From NCBI RefSeq assembly GCF_003013405.1, contig NZ_PXZL01000007.1, forward strand, positions 361,602 to 425,601: a stretch of DNA of 64,000 bases, given 5' to 3'. The DNA comes from Brevibacillus formosus. GTDB taxonomy: Bacteria; Bacillota; Bacilli; Brevibacillales; Brevibacillaceae. Within the stretch, counting starts at the first letter, position 1; each line of letters begins with the position of its first letter. Positions 17,731-26,119 of the stretch are shown piece after piece. The translations under genes and the position numbers were made by a program. Under the pieces are notes generated by a model. The model was not told the origin of the DNA, made no database searches, and saw only the letters and a program-made list of their open reading frames with translations.

Positions 17731-19440
17731 TCACATCAAAAGCAACGGAACTATTTTCCCTTCATTTACATCGATCAACCCCAGATCCGTCAGCTTCAGG
17801 GCTGGACTGACCGGTAAGGAATGCGTGCTGATCGACATGATCGGGTTGTAGTGATTGTAGCCGAGCGACTCCATGGCACGGCGAAGTTGCTCAACTTCCT
17901 TTGCAGTCTTTTCCAATGGTTCCTCTGTCAAAATGCCTCCGACCGGCAAATGAAGGCTCGCGATCACCTTGCCATCCTCCACCACGTAAAAGCCGCCCTG
18001 GTTGCGGATGACTTCATTGGCTGCGACCATCATATCGTGCGGATTGTGTCCGACAACCAAGAGATTGTGGTTGTCATGCGAATAGCTGGTGGCTACCGCA
18101 CCTCGCTTGATCGTGTCGCCGCTGATCAAGCCGTAACCGCGATTGCCATTTTTGCCATAGCGTTCAAAGACGGCAATCAAGCCGTATGGGCTCTCCTCCC
18201 ACAAGAGTTTTCCTTCCCGCACCTCAGCGATTCCACGGTGGTCCTCTGTAAACGTAGAACCGTTTTGAACGAGCATGACCCGACATGGATAGCGATTGTC
18301 CGGCACATCTACCGCGACGTGGAAGTCTTGCTCTGTAAGCGGCGACAGCTTGATGCTCTCATAAAAATGCGCAGGAAACTGCTTCTCTTTGACTACTTGT
18401 CGGTACTCTTCCCTGGCGTCGTAAGCTTTCTTCCCATTTTTGTAGACGCGTTCGATCTTGAGTTCATGCAGATCAGACAGCAACAGGAAGTCCGCTATTT
18501 TGCCAGGAGCAATCGCCCCTCGATCCGTCATGTTCATACGTCTGGCTGGGGTAAATGTACTCGCGTAGATCGCGCGCTCCGGCTGCATGCCCATTTGAAT
18601 GGCTTTTTTCACGATATGGTTCAAATGTCCGCGATTGACCAAGGAATCTGTCATCACATCATCCGTCACAAAGCAAAAATGCTCGGAAACATCCTCTTTG
18701 ATCAAATAGTCCATGACTTCATCCGTCATCGATTTTTCTTGAATCTCCAGGAACATGCCCGCTGCAATTCTCGCTTCCATGCCCTCACGCGTCTGGTGCG
18801 TATGATCAGAATCCACCCCCGCATAAATGACACGATGCAGATCCAGATCGAGCAACTTCGGAACATGCCCCTCGATGACGAGCTTTGGATACGTCTTGCG
18901 GATATGCTCCAGGATGCGATTCGTCTTGCAGTCAGGGTCCTTGATAATGTCTACGTAGTTCATGATTTCGCCGAGGCAAATGATCTCTTCGGAGCGCAAG
19001 AGCTCGTCCATGTCTGCAATCTCGACAGACCCACCCGTCGTTTCCATTGAGGTAGCTGGTACGGAGCTCGGGATTGCGTACAGCATATCAACGACACAAT
19101 CACGGCTCGCACGAATCATCTCTTTGATCCCTTCAATTCCGAACACATTGGCCATCTCATGCGGCTCCGGTACGATCGTTGTCACTCCGTTTTGAATCAA
19201 GCCATAGGAAAATGTCTCCGGCGTCACCATCGTGCTCTCAATATGCAAGTGAATATCGACCAGACCAGGAATCATGTAGCGGCCTTGTCCGTCCACGATC
19301 TCGGCAGCTTCAAATGTTTCCGTATTCCGCTCACCAATATAGAAGAATCGTCCATCCAAAACAGCGACATTTCCTTTGATGAACTTTTTAAAATAGCTGT
19401 TAAACACTTGGACGTCTTGAATCAACAAATCGACCTTCAC
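17731..19440 (-). CDS. ade: Adenine deaminase
   Basis: A 569-residue metal-dependent amidohydrolase. The metal-binding DIHLHIEST follows the first beta strands. Later blocks VPEPHEMANV, GEIMNY, EGHVP, FVTDDVMTDSL and SHDNHNLLVVG are typical of the AdeC group. It converts adenine to hypoxanthine in the cytoplasm, feeding purine salvage. The start is GTG 19440 with GGAGG 8 bases upstream. It is the last gene of a six-gene operon, 18 bases after the ABC ATPase gene, which ties the importer to purines. Length is close to that of B. subtilis AdeC. Confidence 0.93.
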   Translation of the reverse strand: MKVDLLIQDVQVFNSYFKKFIKGNVAVLDGRFFYIGERNTETFEAAEIVDGQGRYMIPGLVDIHLHIESTMVTPETFSYGLIQNGVTTIVPEPHEMANVFGIEGIKEMIRASRDCVVDMLYAIPSSVPATSMETTGGSVEIADMDELLRSEEIICLGEIMNYVDIIKDPDCKTNRILEHIRKTYPKLVIEGHVPKLLDLDLHRVIYAGVDSDHTHQTREGMEARIAAGMFLEIQEKSMTDEVMDYLIKEDVSEHFCFVTDDVMTDSLVNRGHLNHIVKKAIQMGMQPERAIYASTFTPARRMNMTDRGAIAPGKIADFLLLSDLHELKIERVYKNGKKAYDAREEYRQVVKEKQFPAHFYESIKLSPLTEQDFHVAVDVPDNRYPCRVMLVQNGSTFTEDHRGIAEVREGKLLWEESPYGLIAVFERYGKNGNRGYGLISGDTIKRGAVATSYSHDNHNLLVVGHNPHDMMVAANEVIRNQGGFYVVEDGKVIASLHLPVGGILTEEPLEKTAKEVEQLRRAMESLGYNHYNPIMSISTHSLPVSPALKLTDLGLIDVNEGKIVPLLLM

Positions 19441-19458
19441 GAAAATAACCTCCTGTCT

Positions 19459-20520
19459 TTAGTCCACGAGTACCACTTTGTCTTTTGGAAACAGCAGATT
19501 GACGTTTAGGCCAGTCTTGTACGGCGTCTCCATCTCTTGATTGACCGTGAAGTCGCCCAGCTCTGTTTCCACGACATATTGATAGCTGCGTCCCAAAAAC
19601 GTGCTTACCTTTACTGTCCCGCGCAGACGGTTCATTCCCGGCTCGGTGCTCTCTTCTGTCGTTACAAGAAGGTCATCTGGTCGCATTGCGCATTTTTTGC
19701 CGGACGGATTCGCTGTGCCCGGATTTTTGGACGCGGTAAAATGATGGTCACCGACACGCAAGCCAATTTCTCCGTTCTGTTCGGTGCGCTCCGCGAAGTC
19801 GATGAAGTTGGTAAAACCGATAAAGCGAGCGATGAACTCCGTCTTCGGATATTTGAAAATCGTGGCTGGATCGTCGAGCTGCTCGATCACACCCTTGTTC
19901 ATGATTGCCACCTGATCCGAGATGGAGAAGCACTCCTCCTGGTCATGCGACACGTACACAGTCGTAATTCCCAGCTCCTGCTGAATGCGGCGGATTTCTA
20001 CGCGCATGTTGATCCGCAGGTTGGCATCGAGGTTGCTGAGCGGCTCATCGAACAAGAGCAGGTCAGGCTGAATCACCAGTGCCCGCGCAATTGCCACACG
20101 CTGTCTTTGACCACCGGACAGCTCCTTCGGGAAACGCTTTTCGTAGCCGCCGAGACTCACGACTTCGAGAATTTGCTGCACCCGGGTCTTTACCTCTGTT
20201 TCATTGACCTTGCGCAGGCGCAAACCGAACGCCACGTTATCGAAAACAGAAAGATGCGGAAACAGCGCATAGCTCTGGAACACAAACCCGAAGTTGCGTT
20301 TGTTGACCGGGACACGCGTATAATCTTTTCCATCAAACATAAACCGGCCATCTTTTGCTTCCAGAAAACCCGCAATCAGGCGCAGCGTCGTCGTCTTTCC
20401 GCAGCCGCTCGGACCGAGCAATGAGATGAGCTGTCCCTTTTCGATATTGAGATTAAAGTTTTGCAAAATATATTGATTGTCATAGGCAACCGATACGTTT
20501 TCCAGCGTGAGCAATGCCAT
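19459..20520 (-). CDS. ABC transporter ATP-binding protein (PotA/FbpC type)
   Basis: A 353-residue ATPase. Walker A is GPSGCGKTT near residue 37, the Q loop is in FVFQSYALFPH, the signature is LSGGQRQR, Walker B is LLLFDEP, and the switch His is in VSHDQEE. A C-terminal TOBE-type domain of about 110 residues follows, as in PotA and other importers that use one ATPase as homodimer. It powers the two permeases encoded just upstream. The operon also has a nucleoside hydrolase and an adenine deaminase, so the cargo may be a purine or nucleoside instead of a polyamine; this is inference. Confidence 0.9.
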   Translation of the reverse strand: MALLTLENVSVAYDNQYILQNFNLNIEKGQLISLLGPSGCGKTTTLRLIAGFLEAKDGRFMFDGKDYTRVPVNKRNFGFVFQSYALFPHLSVFDNVAFGLRLRKVNETEVKTRVQQILEVVSLGGYEKRFPKELSGGQRQRVAIARALVIQPDLLLFDEPLSNLDANLRINMRVEIRRIQQELGITTVYVSHDQEECFSISDQVAIMNKGVIEQLDDPATIFKYPKTEFIARFIGFTNFIDFAERTEQNGEIGLRVGDHHFTASKNPGTANPSGKKCAMRPDDLLVTTEESTEPGMNRLRGTVKVSTFLGRSYQYVVETELGDFTVNQEMETPYKTGLNVNLLFPKDKVVLVD

Positions 20521-20535
20521 GAGTTGATGCCTCCG

Positions 20536-21324
20536 TTATCGTTTTGTAAAGTAGGAAAGCCCCATCAGACGTTCAATGATGAACATGAGAATAGCCGTAA
20601 GAATCATGAGCAGCACGGAAATCGCGGCGATCGTGGGATCGAAGTTGTTTTCTACGTACGTCAGCATCTGGATCGGCAGCGTGCTTACCCCTGGTCCTGT
20701 CATGAAAACAGAGATATCTACGTTGTTGAACGACTCCAGAAAAGCGATCAGAATCGCAGCAATAATACCGGAGCGAATATTCGGCAAGACGACTTTGAAA
20801 AAGGTCTCGAGACGACCTGCCCCAAGGCTTAATGCCGCTTCTTCAATAGCGAAGTCAAAGTTGGACAAGGAAGATGCGATGACACGAATGATAAACGGAA
20901 GCATCAGCACCGTATGACCAACGAGAAGTCCCGCATAGATCGGCAAATTGTATACGACAATGACGTATTTCAGCATGGCAAAGCCCATCACGATACCTGG
21001 AATCAGGACAGGTGAGATGAAAATGCCATTCAAGATGCCCTTGCCGCGAAAATCAAAGCGACTGAGCGCATAAGCAGCCGGAATCCCTAACAAGAGCGCC
21101 AAGAGATTCCCCAGCAAAGAAACGAACATCGACGTCTTGAATGTCGTCATAAACATCTCTACCTCGAAAATGTTTTCGTACCACCGCCAGGAAAAGCCCT
21201 CCGGCGGAAACTTCAAGACGCTCCCCGGCTCAAACGACGTAAAAGAAATGATAATGAGCGGCCCTAGCAAAAACAGAAAAACGAGAGAGGTAAACAGGGC
21301 CAACCCGCGATTTTTCTCCTGCAT
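20536..21324 (-). CDS. ABC transporter permease (PotC type)
   Basis: A 262-residue inner-membrane permease with six hydrophobic segments and the EAA loop (EEAALSLGAGRLETFFKVVLP). It resembles PotC of spermidine/putrescine importers. It starts 5 bases after the preceding permease gene and is 15 bases from the ATPase gene. Together with the neighbouring permease it forms the heterodimeric channel. Confidence 0.88.
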   Translation of the reverse strand: MQEKNRGLALFTSLVFLFLLGPLIIISFTSFEPGSVLKFPPEGFSWRWYENIFEVEMFMTTFKTSMFVSLLGNLLALLLGIPAAYALSRFDFRGKGILNGIFISPVLIPGIVMGFAMLKYVIVVYNLPIYAGLLVGHTVLMLPFIIRVIASSLSNFDFAIEEAALSLGAGRLETFFKVVLPNIRSGIIAAILIAFLESFNNVDISVFMTGPGVSTLPIQMLTYVENNFDPTIAAISVLLMILTAILMFIIERLMGLSYFTKR

Positions 21325-21329
21325 AGCTT

Positions 21330-22151
21330 CTACCCCTTCGGATTTAATTTCGTCGCCAGCTTGTTCATGAAATAGATGACGACAAATGTAATGACAATCA
21401 TGATCGTGGCAATGACGGACGCCAAATGCCAGTCATTGAGCGTAATCGCATTTTGATACAGGAACGTGGAGATGACCCGCTGTTTTCCACCTAGCAGGGC
21501 AGGCGTGGTGTATGCGGTCAAGCTTCCGACAAACACGAGAATGCTACCGATGATGAGTCCCGGTACACTAAGTGGCACAATGACCTTCCAGAAGGCAGTC
21601 AACTTGGAAGCACCCAAGCTTTCCGCCGCCTTCAGCAAATCTGGGTCGATGTTTTCCATCACCCCTACCAGCGTAATAATGATCAGCGGCAGGAACAGAT
21701 GAATCAAACCAATCATCATCGCAGTCGGCGTATACAATATTTCCAACGGCTTATCAATGAGCCCGATTGCAAGCAGCGAGCTGTTCAATAAGCCCTTTTT
21801 TCCGAGAATAATCATCCAAGAGAACGACCGCACGACAGAGCTGGTCAGCAAAGGAAAAATCGCCAATGCCAGCAGGATGCCTTTTTTGCGTGGCCCGAGC
21901 TTGGAAATGTAGTACGCGGCAGGAAAACCGATCAGAATACATGCAATCGTCGTGACCAGACTGACCTGCAATGTTGTCAGCATAATTTTCAGGAAGTACG
22001 CATCGGTCAGAAATTGGAGATAGCCTTGAATCGTAAAGCTACCATCTTGATAAAAGGTGGACGCAATCGTCATCACGATCGGAATGACCATGAACAGCGT
22101 CAAAAACAGCACACCCGGCAACAGCAATAAATAAAGACCCGTTTTTCTCAT
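21330..22151 (-). CDS. ABC transporter permease (PotB type)
   Basis: A 273-residue permease with about six transmembrane segments and an EAA loop (LKAAESLGASKLTAFWKVIVP). The long first periplasm-side loop and the overall shape match PotB-like permeases. It lies 26 bases after the nucleoside hydrolase gene and pairs with the PotC-type permease. Confidence 0.88.
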   Translation of the reverse strand: MRKTGLYLLLLPGVLFLTLFMVIPIVMTIASTFYQDGSFTIQGYLQFLTDAYFLKIMLTTLQVSLVTTIACILIGFPAAYYISKLGPRKKGILLALAIFPLLTSSVVRSFSWMIILGKKGLLNSSLLAIGLIDKPLEILYTPTAMMIGLIHLFLPLIIITLVGVMENIDPDLLKAAESLGASKLTAFWKVIVPLSVPGLIIGSILVFVGSLTAYTTPALLGGKQRVISTFLYQNAITLNDWHLASVIATIMIVITFVVIYFMNKLATKLNPKG

Positions 22152-22177
22152 CTGATTAACTCCTGTTCACGGTATCG

Positions 22178-23107
22178 TCAGGCTTTCAATGCGCCGAGAA
22201 AACGCGCAAAGAACGCATCTGCATCTACGTCCAGACAGACGTTTATGTTCGGTTCTTTTTTCAGGCGGTTTTGAAAGTCGCAAACCGTTTGCCCATCACA
22301 CAGCTCACTTCTCGTTTCGATATCTACATATAACTTCTGCGTCTTCACCAGCTTCGGATCAAGTGCGACTGCGACAGCCAACGGATCATGCATAGCGCAC
22401 GCATAAATGCCATTTCGCTGAAAATAGCGATGAAGGTAATCAGACGTACTCTGTCTGACGTACTCGCCCATCGGGGTATCTCCTAGCTCGCGAATATGCT
22501 CCTCGTTCAGCAGCACTCTTCGTGTCACATCCAGTCCAACCAGCGTCAATTGCGGGAATCCGGCATGAAATACGACCTTGGCTGCCTCTGGATCGACGTA
22601 CATGTTATACTCCGCAACGGGCGTCACATTGCCATGCTCGCGGACCACTCCACCCATGAAAATGACTTCCTTGACGTGTCGAACAAGCTCCGGACATTTT
22701 TTCACCGCCAAAGCCAAATTAGTCAGCGGCCCCGTCATGATAAGCGTAATTTCTCCAGAATGAGCGAGTACGTTTTCCACGATGAAATCAGGGGCAAAGC
22801 CAGCAGTCGGTTCCTTGTAAATCGGAACGCCGGCAAGGGCTCCTCCCAAACCATCTTCACCATGTACGGCATGCTCGAAAAACAACGGCCGCAGCAACGG
22901 TTCAGATGCTCCACAGACGACAGGGATTTGCTCGCCGACTTGCAAGAAATCGAGAATTTTGCACGTATTTTCTGTGGCTTTTCGCAGCGACACGTTGCCA
23001 TTCACCGTAGTAATGCCAACCAGATCGAATTGCCCGCTCTTCACAGCGAGAATAATGCCAAGTGCGTCATCAATGCCGGTATCCACGTCAAGAATGATCT
23101 TTTGCAC
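22178..23107 (-). CDS. Inosine/uridine-preferring nucleoside hydrolase
   Basis: A 309-residue enzyme of the nucleoside hydrolase family. The N-terminal DVDTGIDDALGI is the Ca2+-binding cluster; ITTVNGNVSL and MTGPLTNLALA follow, and AMHDPLAVAVAL holds the second metal Asp. It splits nucleosides into base and ribose. It lacks a signal peptide, so it acts in the cytoplasm. It stands between the binding-protein gene and the permeases of an ABC importer, which suggests the imported compound is a nucleoside whose base goes to the adenine deaminase encoded downstream. GTG 23107 is preceded by GAGGAGGACC. Confidence 0.92.
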   Translation of the reverse strand: MQKIILDVDTGIDDALGIILAVKSGQFDLVGITTVNGNVSLRKATENTCKILDFLQVGEQIPVVCGASEPLLRPLFFEHAVHGEDGLGGALAGVPIYKEPTAGFAPDFIVENVLAHSGEITLIMTGPLTNLALAVKKCPELVRHVKEVIFMGGVVREHGNVTPVAEYNMYVDPEAAKVVFHAGFPQLTLVGLDVTRRVLLNEEHIRELGDTPMGEYVRQSTSDYLHRYFQRNGIYACAMHDPLAVAVALDPKLVKTQKLYVDIETRSELCDGQTVCDFQNRLKKEPNINVCLDVDADAFFARFLGALKA

Positions 23108-23141
23108 GAATGGTCCTCCTCACGTTCATTCCTCATGAAAA

Positions 23142-23171
23142 GAGGGTATATCCGCAAATGTCTATACCCTC
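23142..23171 (-). terminator. Intercistronic hairpin after the binding-protein gene
   Basis: A 9-bp perfect stem GAGGGTATA/TATACCCTC followed on the minus strand by TTTTC. It lies between the solute-binding protein gene and the rest of the operon. Such hairpins commonly protect the upstream message or stop part of transcription, giving more binding protein than channel. Confidence 0.6.
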
Positions 23172-23193
23172 GCCCATGTTTTTCTATCGTTCG

Positions 23194-24267
23194 TTATTGC
23201 GTGATTTCACGATTCCAACGGTCAATCCATGCTTTGGAGTGCTCGTTAACGAATTTCATGTCCAGCATTTTCAGCTTGCTTACCGTTTCTTCTCCGTACG
23301 TTACGCCTTTTGCTTCTTCTTCTGTCAGTTGAACCGTCTTGTTTACAGGAGAATCGATTTTTGCTTTTGCTGTTTTCTCCTGAACTTCCTTGCTCAGCTG
23401 GTAGTTGATGAAGTCTTCTGCGAGTGCTTTGTTTTTCGAGCCTTTTACGATGTTAACCGTATTCATGACCGCATACCCGCCGCTTGCAGGTTGTACGAAA
23501 ACAGCTTCTGGAACAGCGGCTTTGATGTCTTTGAAGTACATTTCCATGATCGGTCCTACGCCGATTTCTTCTTGTCCAAACATGTTCACGTATTCGGAGG
23601 TCTTGTCGTAGAACTTCACGACACTTTGGTTGACTTCTTTCATTTTCGCGAAGGCTTGATCCTCGTTAAATTCCTTGCTGCCCGCAACCGCAGAAGCACT
23701 GTCGAGAACCATCGGGCCTGTCGTGGACGTAATGCTTGGCAGTGTCAGCTTGCCCGCCAGCTCCGGGTTCCACAGATCTTTCCAATCCTTGATCTCGGTT
23801 TTCACGAGCTTTGGATTGTAGGCAATCCCGAATTGGCCAATCGTATAGGCTGGACCATACTCCTCGCCCAGTGGTGCTTTGGCGATGTCGTAGATTTGAT
23901 CCAAGTTCGTGATGCGGCTGCGGTCGATTTTTTCAAATGCGCCACTCTCAATCCCTTGCTGTGCATAGTAGTCAGAGAGGTAGATCAAGTCTACATCGGA
24001 GCTTCCTTGGCGAATTTTGTTCAGGCGCTCTGCATTATTTCCGATTTCCAGCACGATTTTCACGTTATGTTCTTTTTCAAACGGCTCATATACTTCTTTG
24101 CGGAAAAAGTCTTCGGAGAAGCCCCATGTGGAGATGACCAGCTTTTGTGGTTCGCCCTTGGCTTCGCCGCCAGCTCCTCCCGCTTGTGGTTGATCATTGC
24201 TGCCACAGCCAGCGAGAGCCAATGACATCATAGAAAAAGACAGGATTCCAGCAAGTAATTTTTTCAT
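23194..24267 (-). CDS. ABC transporter substrate-binding lipoprotein (PotD/FbpA-like)
   Basis: A 357-residue lipoprotein. The signal peptide ends in the lipobox LAGC with Cys21 as the lipid site. The remainder is a type 2 periplasmic-binding-protein fold like iron, thiamine or polyamine binders (TWGFSEDFFRKEVYEPFEK, later GYAVMNTVNIVKGSKN). ATG 24267, with GGAGGAGAATTACG upstream, is the start; codons open further upstream have no ribosome site. First gene of the operon with nucleoside hydrolase, two permeases, ATPase and adenine deaminase. The ligand is not known; a purine nucleoside or base is suggested by context. Confidence 0.87.
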   Translation of the reverse strand: MKKLLAGILSFSMMSLALAGCGSNDQPQAGGAGGEAKGEPQKLVISTWGFSEDFFRKEVYEPFEKEHNVKIVLEIGNNAERLNKIRQGSSDVDLIYLSDYYAQQGIESGAFEKIDRSRITNLDQIYDIAKAPLGEEYGPAYTIGQFGIAYNPKLVKTEIKDWKDLWNPELAGKLTLPSITSTTGPMVLDSASAVAGSKEFNEDQAFAKMKEVNQSVVKFYDKTSEYVNMFGQEEIGVGPIMEMYFKDIKAAVPEAVFVQPASGGYAVMNTVNIVKGSKNKALAEDFINYQLSKEVQEKTAKAKIDSPVNKTVQLTEEEAKGVTYGEETVSKLKMLDMKFVNEHSKAWIDRWNREITQ

Positions 24268-24324
24268 CGTAATTCTCCTCCAGTTGGGTTCATTTGATGA
24301 CAAAATATGGTGATACAATAAAAA

Positions 24325-24407
24325 GAAAAGTACCCTTGATTAGAACGTATCATTCTAAACAAGAGCACTTTTCTTCGTAAACAAAGAGAAGTGACACCCG
24401 TTTTACG
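24325..24407 (-). promoter_or_regulatory. Candidate attenuator leader of the ABC/purine operon
   Basis: On the minus strand a strong hairpin (24373-24325: GAAAAGT, CTTG and TTAGAA blocks pair with their complements) ends in TTTTTATTG. Just before it, CACTTCTCT (24393-24385) can pair with AGAAAAGTG (24374-24366), which is the first arm of that hairpin, so the two folds exclude each other. CGTAAA/TTTACG (24407-24402 with 24381-24376) would cross this pairing, giving an H-type pseudoknot. It does not match the purine, preQ1, guanidine or SAM classes I know. A plain terminator of the upstream DUF2294 gene is the simpler alternative. Confidence 0.45.
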
Positions 24408-24463
24408 CAAAGTCTACGGTCTCCCCTTAAGATAGATCAAAAGAGAAAATCCGAACGATTGCG

Positions 24464-24820
24464 TCAGGTATTCAGTTCTGATTCAGCTAAAATAACATTC
24501 GTGATCGCCCACTGCGTAGGCGCATCATAGTCCCGGAGCACGGCCTCCAACGGCAACCCCATCTCTTCTTCCAATCGTTCTCTCAGTTTCTTCTTATAAA
24601 GAAGGGACATGCGAAAATCGACTTCGAGCTTGAGGGCCGGTGCTTCTCCTTCCAACGCTTGTGAGCGCGGAGAACGGCGATGCTTGGCTTGGAACGTAAT
24701 CATCTGATTTTCAATCGTGACTCGGAGCAAAGTCGTTCCAAATCCGAACAACTCTTTTGCTATCTCATTATAGATGGCAGACAGCTTTTTTCTGGTTTCA
24801 TTGGAGTCCACGAGAGTCAT
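24464..24820 (-). CDS. DUF2294 (MpsC-like) small cytoplasmic protein
   Basis: A 118-residue protein resembling the DUF2294 family, recently renamed for an MpsC-like domain: an N-terminal helix with IYNEIAKELFGFG, a central beta hairpin, and a C-terminal LPLEAVLRDYDAPTQWAITNVIL. No signal peptide or membrane span. ATG 24820 is preferred over ATG 24853 because AGGTGAT is correctly spaced for it, and the promoter places the transcript start almost on the upstream ATG. Function is unknown to me; DUF2294 genes are common in Bacillales. Confidence 0.65.
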   Translation of the reverse strand: MTLVDSNETRKKLSAIYNEIAKELFGFGTTLLRVTIENQMITFQAKHRRSPRSQALEGEAPALKLEVDFRMSLLYKKKLRERLEEEMGLPLEAVLRDYDAPTQWAITNVILAESELNT

Positions 24821-24861
24821 GTCATCACCTGCGATAGCTGGTATCGGGTTCATTCGCTCTC

Positions 24862-24890
24862 ATTATACAAATGATTTTCCGATTCTTCAA
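24862..24890 (-). promoter_or_regulatory. Promoter of the DUF2294 gene
   Basis: Minus strand -35 TTGAAG (24890-24885), 17-base spacer, -10 TATAAT (24867-24862). The expected start of transcription is next to 24853, which supports ATG 24820 as the translation start. Confidence 0.65.
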
Positions 24891-24953
24891 TAGAATATTC
24901 GTATTTAGATCAATTTCACATTTTTCCACCAAGTCATTCGTTTGCAAAAACAG

Positions 24954-24982
24954 TTGACACCTGAAAAATCAGTCGTTATAAT
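24954..24982 (+). promoter_or_regulatory. Promoter of the metQNP operon
   Basis: Perfect consensus: TTGACA (24954-24959), 17-base spacer, TATAAT (24977-24982). Transcription would start about 50 bases before the S-box aptamer. With a promoter this strong, control must come from the riboswitch. Confidence 0.9.
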
Positions 24983-25040
24983 CCAACTATCCAAATAAGA
25001 ATTAACAACAATGTTTGGAATGATAATTTCATAGCACATT

Positions 25041-25208
25041 CTCTTATGAAGAGAGGTTGAGGGACTGGCCCTATGACACCTCGGCAACCTATCGCAAACG
25101 ATACGGTGCCAAATCCAGCGGAATTTATTCCGACAGATAAGAGAGGTATTGTTGCAGTGTGGTTACATACTCGCAGTTTTCGCCTCTTCTGTCGGAAGAG
25201 GCTTTTTT
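25041..25208 (+). promoter_or_regulatory. SAM-I (S-box) riboswitch with terminator
   Basis: The aptamer spans 25041-25143: P1 CTCTTAT/ATAAGAG, then the S-box core GAGGTTGAGGGACTGGCCC, the GACACCTCGGCAACC segment, and the GGTGCCAAATCC segment, in the canonical order. The expression platform is terminator stem GCCTCTTC/GAAGAGGC (25182-25202) followed by TTTTTT. When S-adenosylmethionine is bound the terminator forms and metQNP is shut off. No coding sequence belongs in this leader even though a frame stays open through it. Confidence 0.96.
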
Positions 25209-25246
25209 CTTTTCCATCTTACATCCAGAGAAAAGGGGTTATTTTC

Positions 25247-26077
25247 ATGAAAAAGACTGGTCTACTGCTCACTACACTACTGCTCGCTGCATCCCTCGTA
25301 ACGGCTTGCGGCGGTAAACAAGAAGCTGCTCCTGCTAATGGCGGCACTGCTGCTGAACAAACCTCGCTCAAAGTGGGCGTCACTGGCGGCCCGCATGAAG
25401 AGATTCTAAACAAGGTGAAAGAAGTCGCCAAAGGCAAAGGGCTCGACGTCGAAGTCATCGTTTTCAACGATTACGTACAGCCGAACCAAGCGCTCGATAA
25501 AGGAAACCTCGATGTGAACAGCTTCCAAACCATTCCGTTCTTGGCGAAGTTCAATCAAGATCACAAAACCAAAATCGTCGAGGTCGGAAAAACCGTGACG
25601 TACCCGATGGGCCTGTACTCCACCAAGCATAAAAAAGTGGAGGACATCCCGGCAGGCGGCGTTGTCGGCATCCAAAACGACCCGACCAACCGAGCACGCG
25701 CCCTTCTGCTCTATCAGGCAGCTGGCTTAATTAAGCTCAAGGATGGCGTGGGCGACAACGCAACACCACTGGACATCGTAGAGAATCCAAAAAATTTGCA
25801 ATTCAAAGAGCTGGAGGCTGCTTTCCTGGCGCGCTCACTGAGCAACGTAGAGGTTGCTTCAATTAATACGAATTTCGCAATGGAAGCTGGCTACTCCCCG
25901 AAAAAAGATGCGATCTTCGCTGAAACGGCTGACTCTCCATACGTAAACATCTTGGCAGTCAACGAAACCAACAAAGACAACCCTGCTGTCAAAAAGCTGG
26001 TGGACATCTACCGTTCCGAAGAAGTGAAAAAATTCATCGACGAACGTTTTGAAGGAGCTGTACTGCCGTCCTGGTAA
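25247..26077 (+). CDS. metQ: Methionine-binding lipoprotein MetQ
   Basis: A 276-residue lipoprotein; lipobox LVTAC places the lipid on Cys21. The mature part is the NlpA/MetQ fold, with KVGVTGGPHEEIL, FNDYVQPNQALDKGNLDVNSFQT and IQNDPTNRARALLL blocks. It binds methionine (or its oxides) outside the membrane and hands it to MetNP. ATG 25247 is the start because the ribosome site AAAAGGGG is 8 bases upstream and the protein then begins with MKK and a signal sequence. Directly downstream of an S-box terminator. First gene of metQ-metN-metP. Confidence 0.95.
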   Translation: MKKTGLLLTTLLLAASLVTACGGKQEAAPANGGTAAEQTSLKVGVTGGPHEEILNKVKEVAKGKGLDVEVIVFNDYVQPNQALDKGNLDVNSFQTIPFLAKFNQDHKTKIVEVGKTVTYPMGLYSTKHKKVEDIPAGGVVGIQNDPTNRARALLLYQAAGLIKLKDGVGDNATPLDIVENPKNLQFKELEAAFLARSLSNVEVASINTNFAMEAGYSPKKDAIFAETADSPYVNILAVNETNKDNPAVKKLVDIYRSEEVKKFIDERFEGAVLPSW

Positions 26078-26119
26078 AATCCACGCCAGGAACATCAAGA
26101 ACAACAAGGAGAACTCGTT

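Noticed and set aside
17821..19050. 409-residue open frame on the plus strand opposite adenine deaminase
   Set aside because: It mirrors a well-supported enzyme in the opposite strand, has no ribosome site or recognisable domain, and has an unusual composition rich in Arg, His and Ile.
24376..24407. Purine or guanidine-II riboswitch reading of the ABC operon leader
   Set aside because: The conserved loop sequences of the purine aptamer are absent, and ACGG/ACGA stretches are not closed by the stems that guanidine-II hairpins need.
25073..25246. N-terminal extension of metQ through the leader
   Set aside because: This stretch is the S-box aptamer and terminator; the true start has its own ribosome site and signal peptide.
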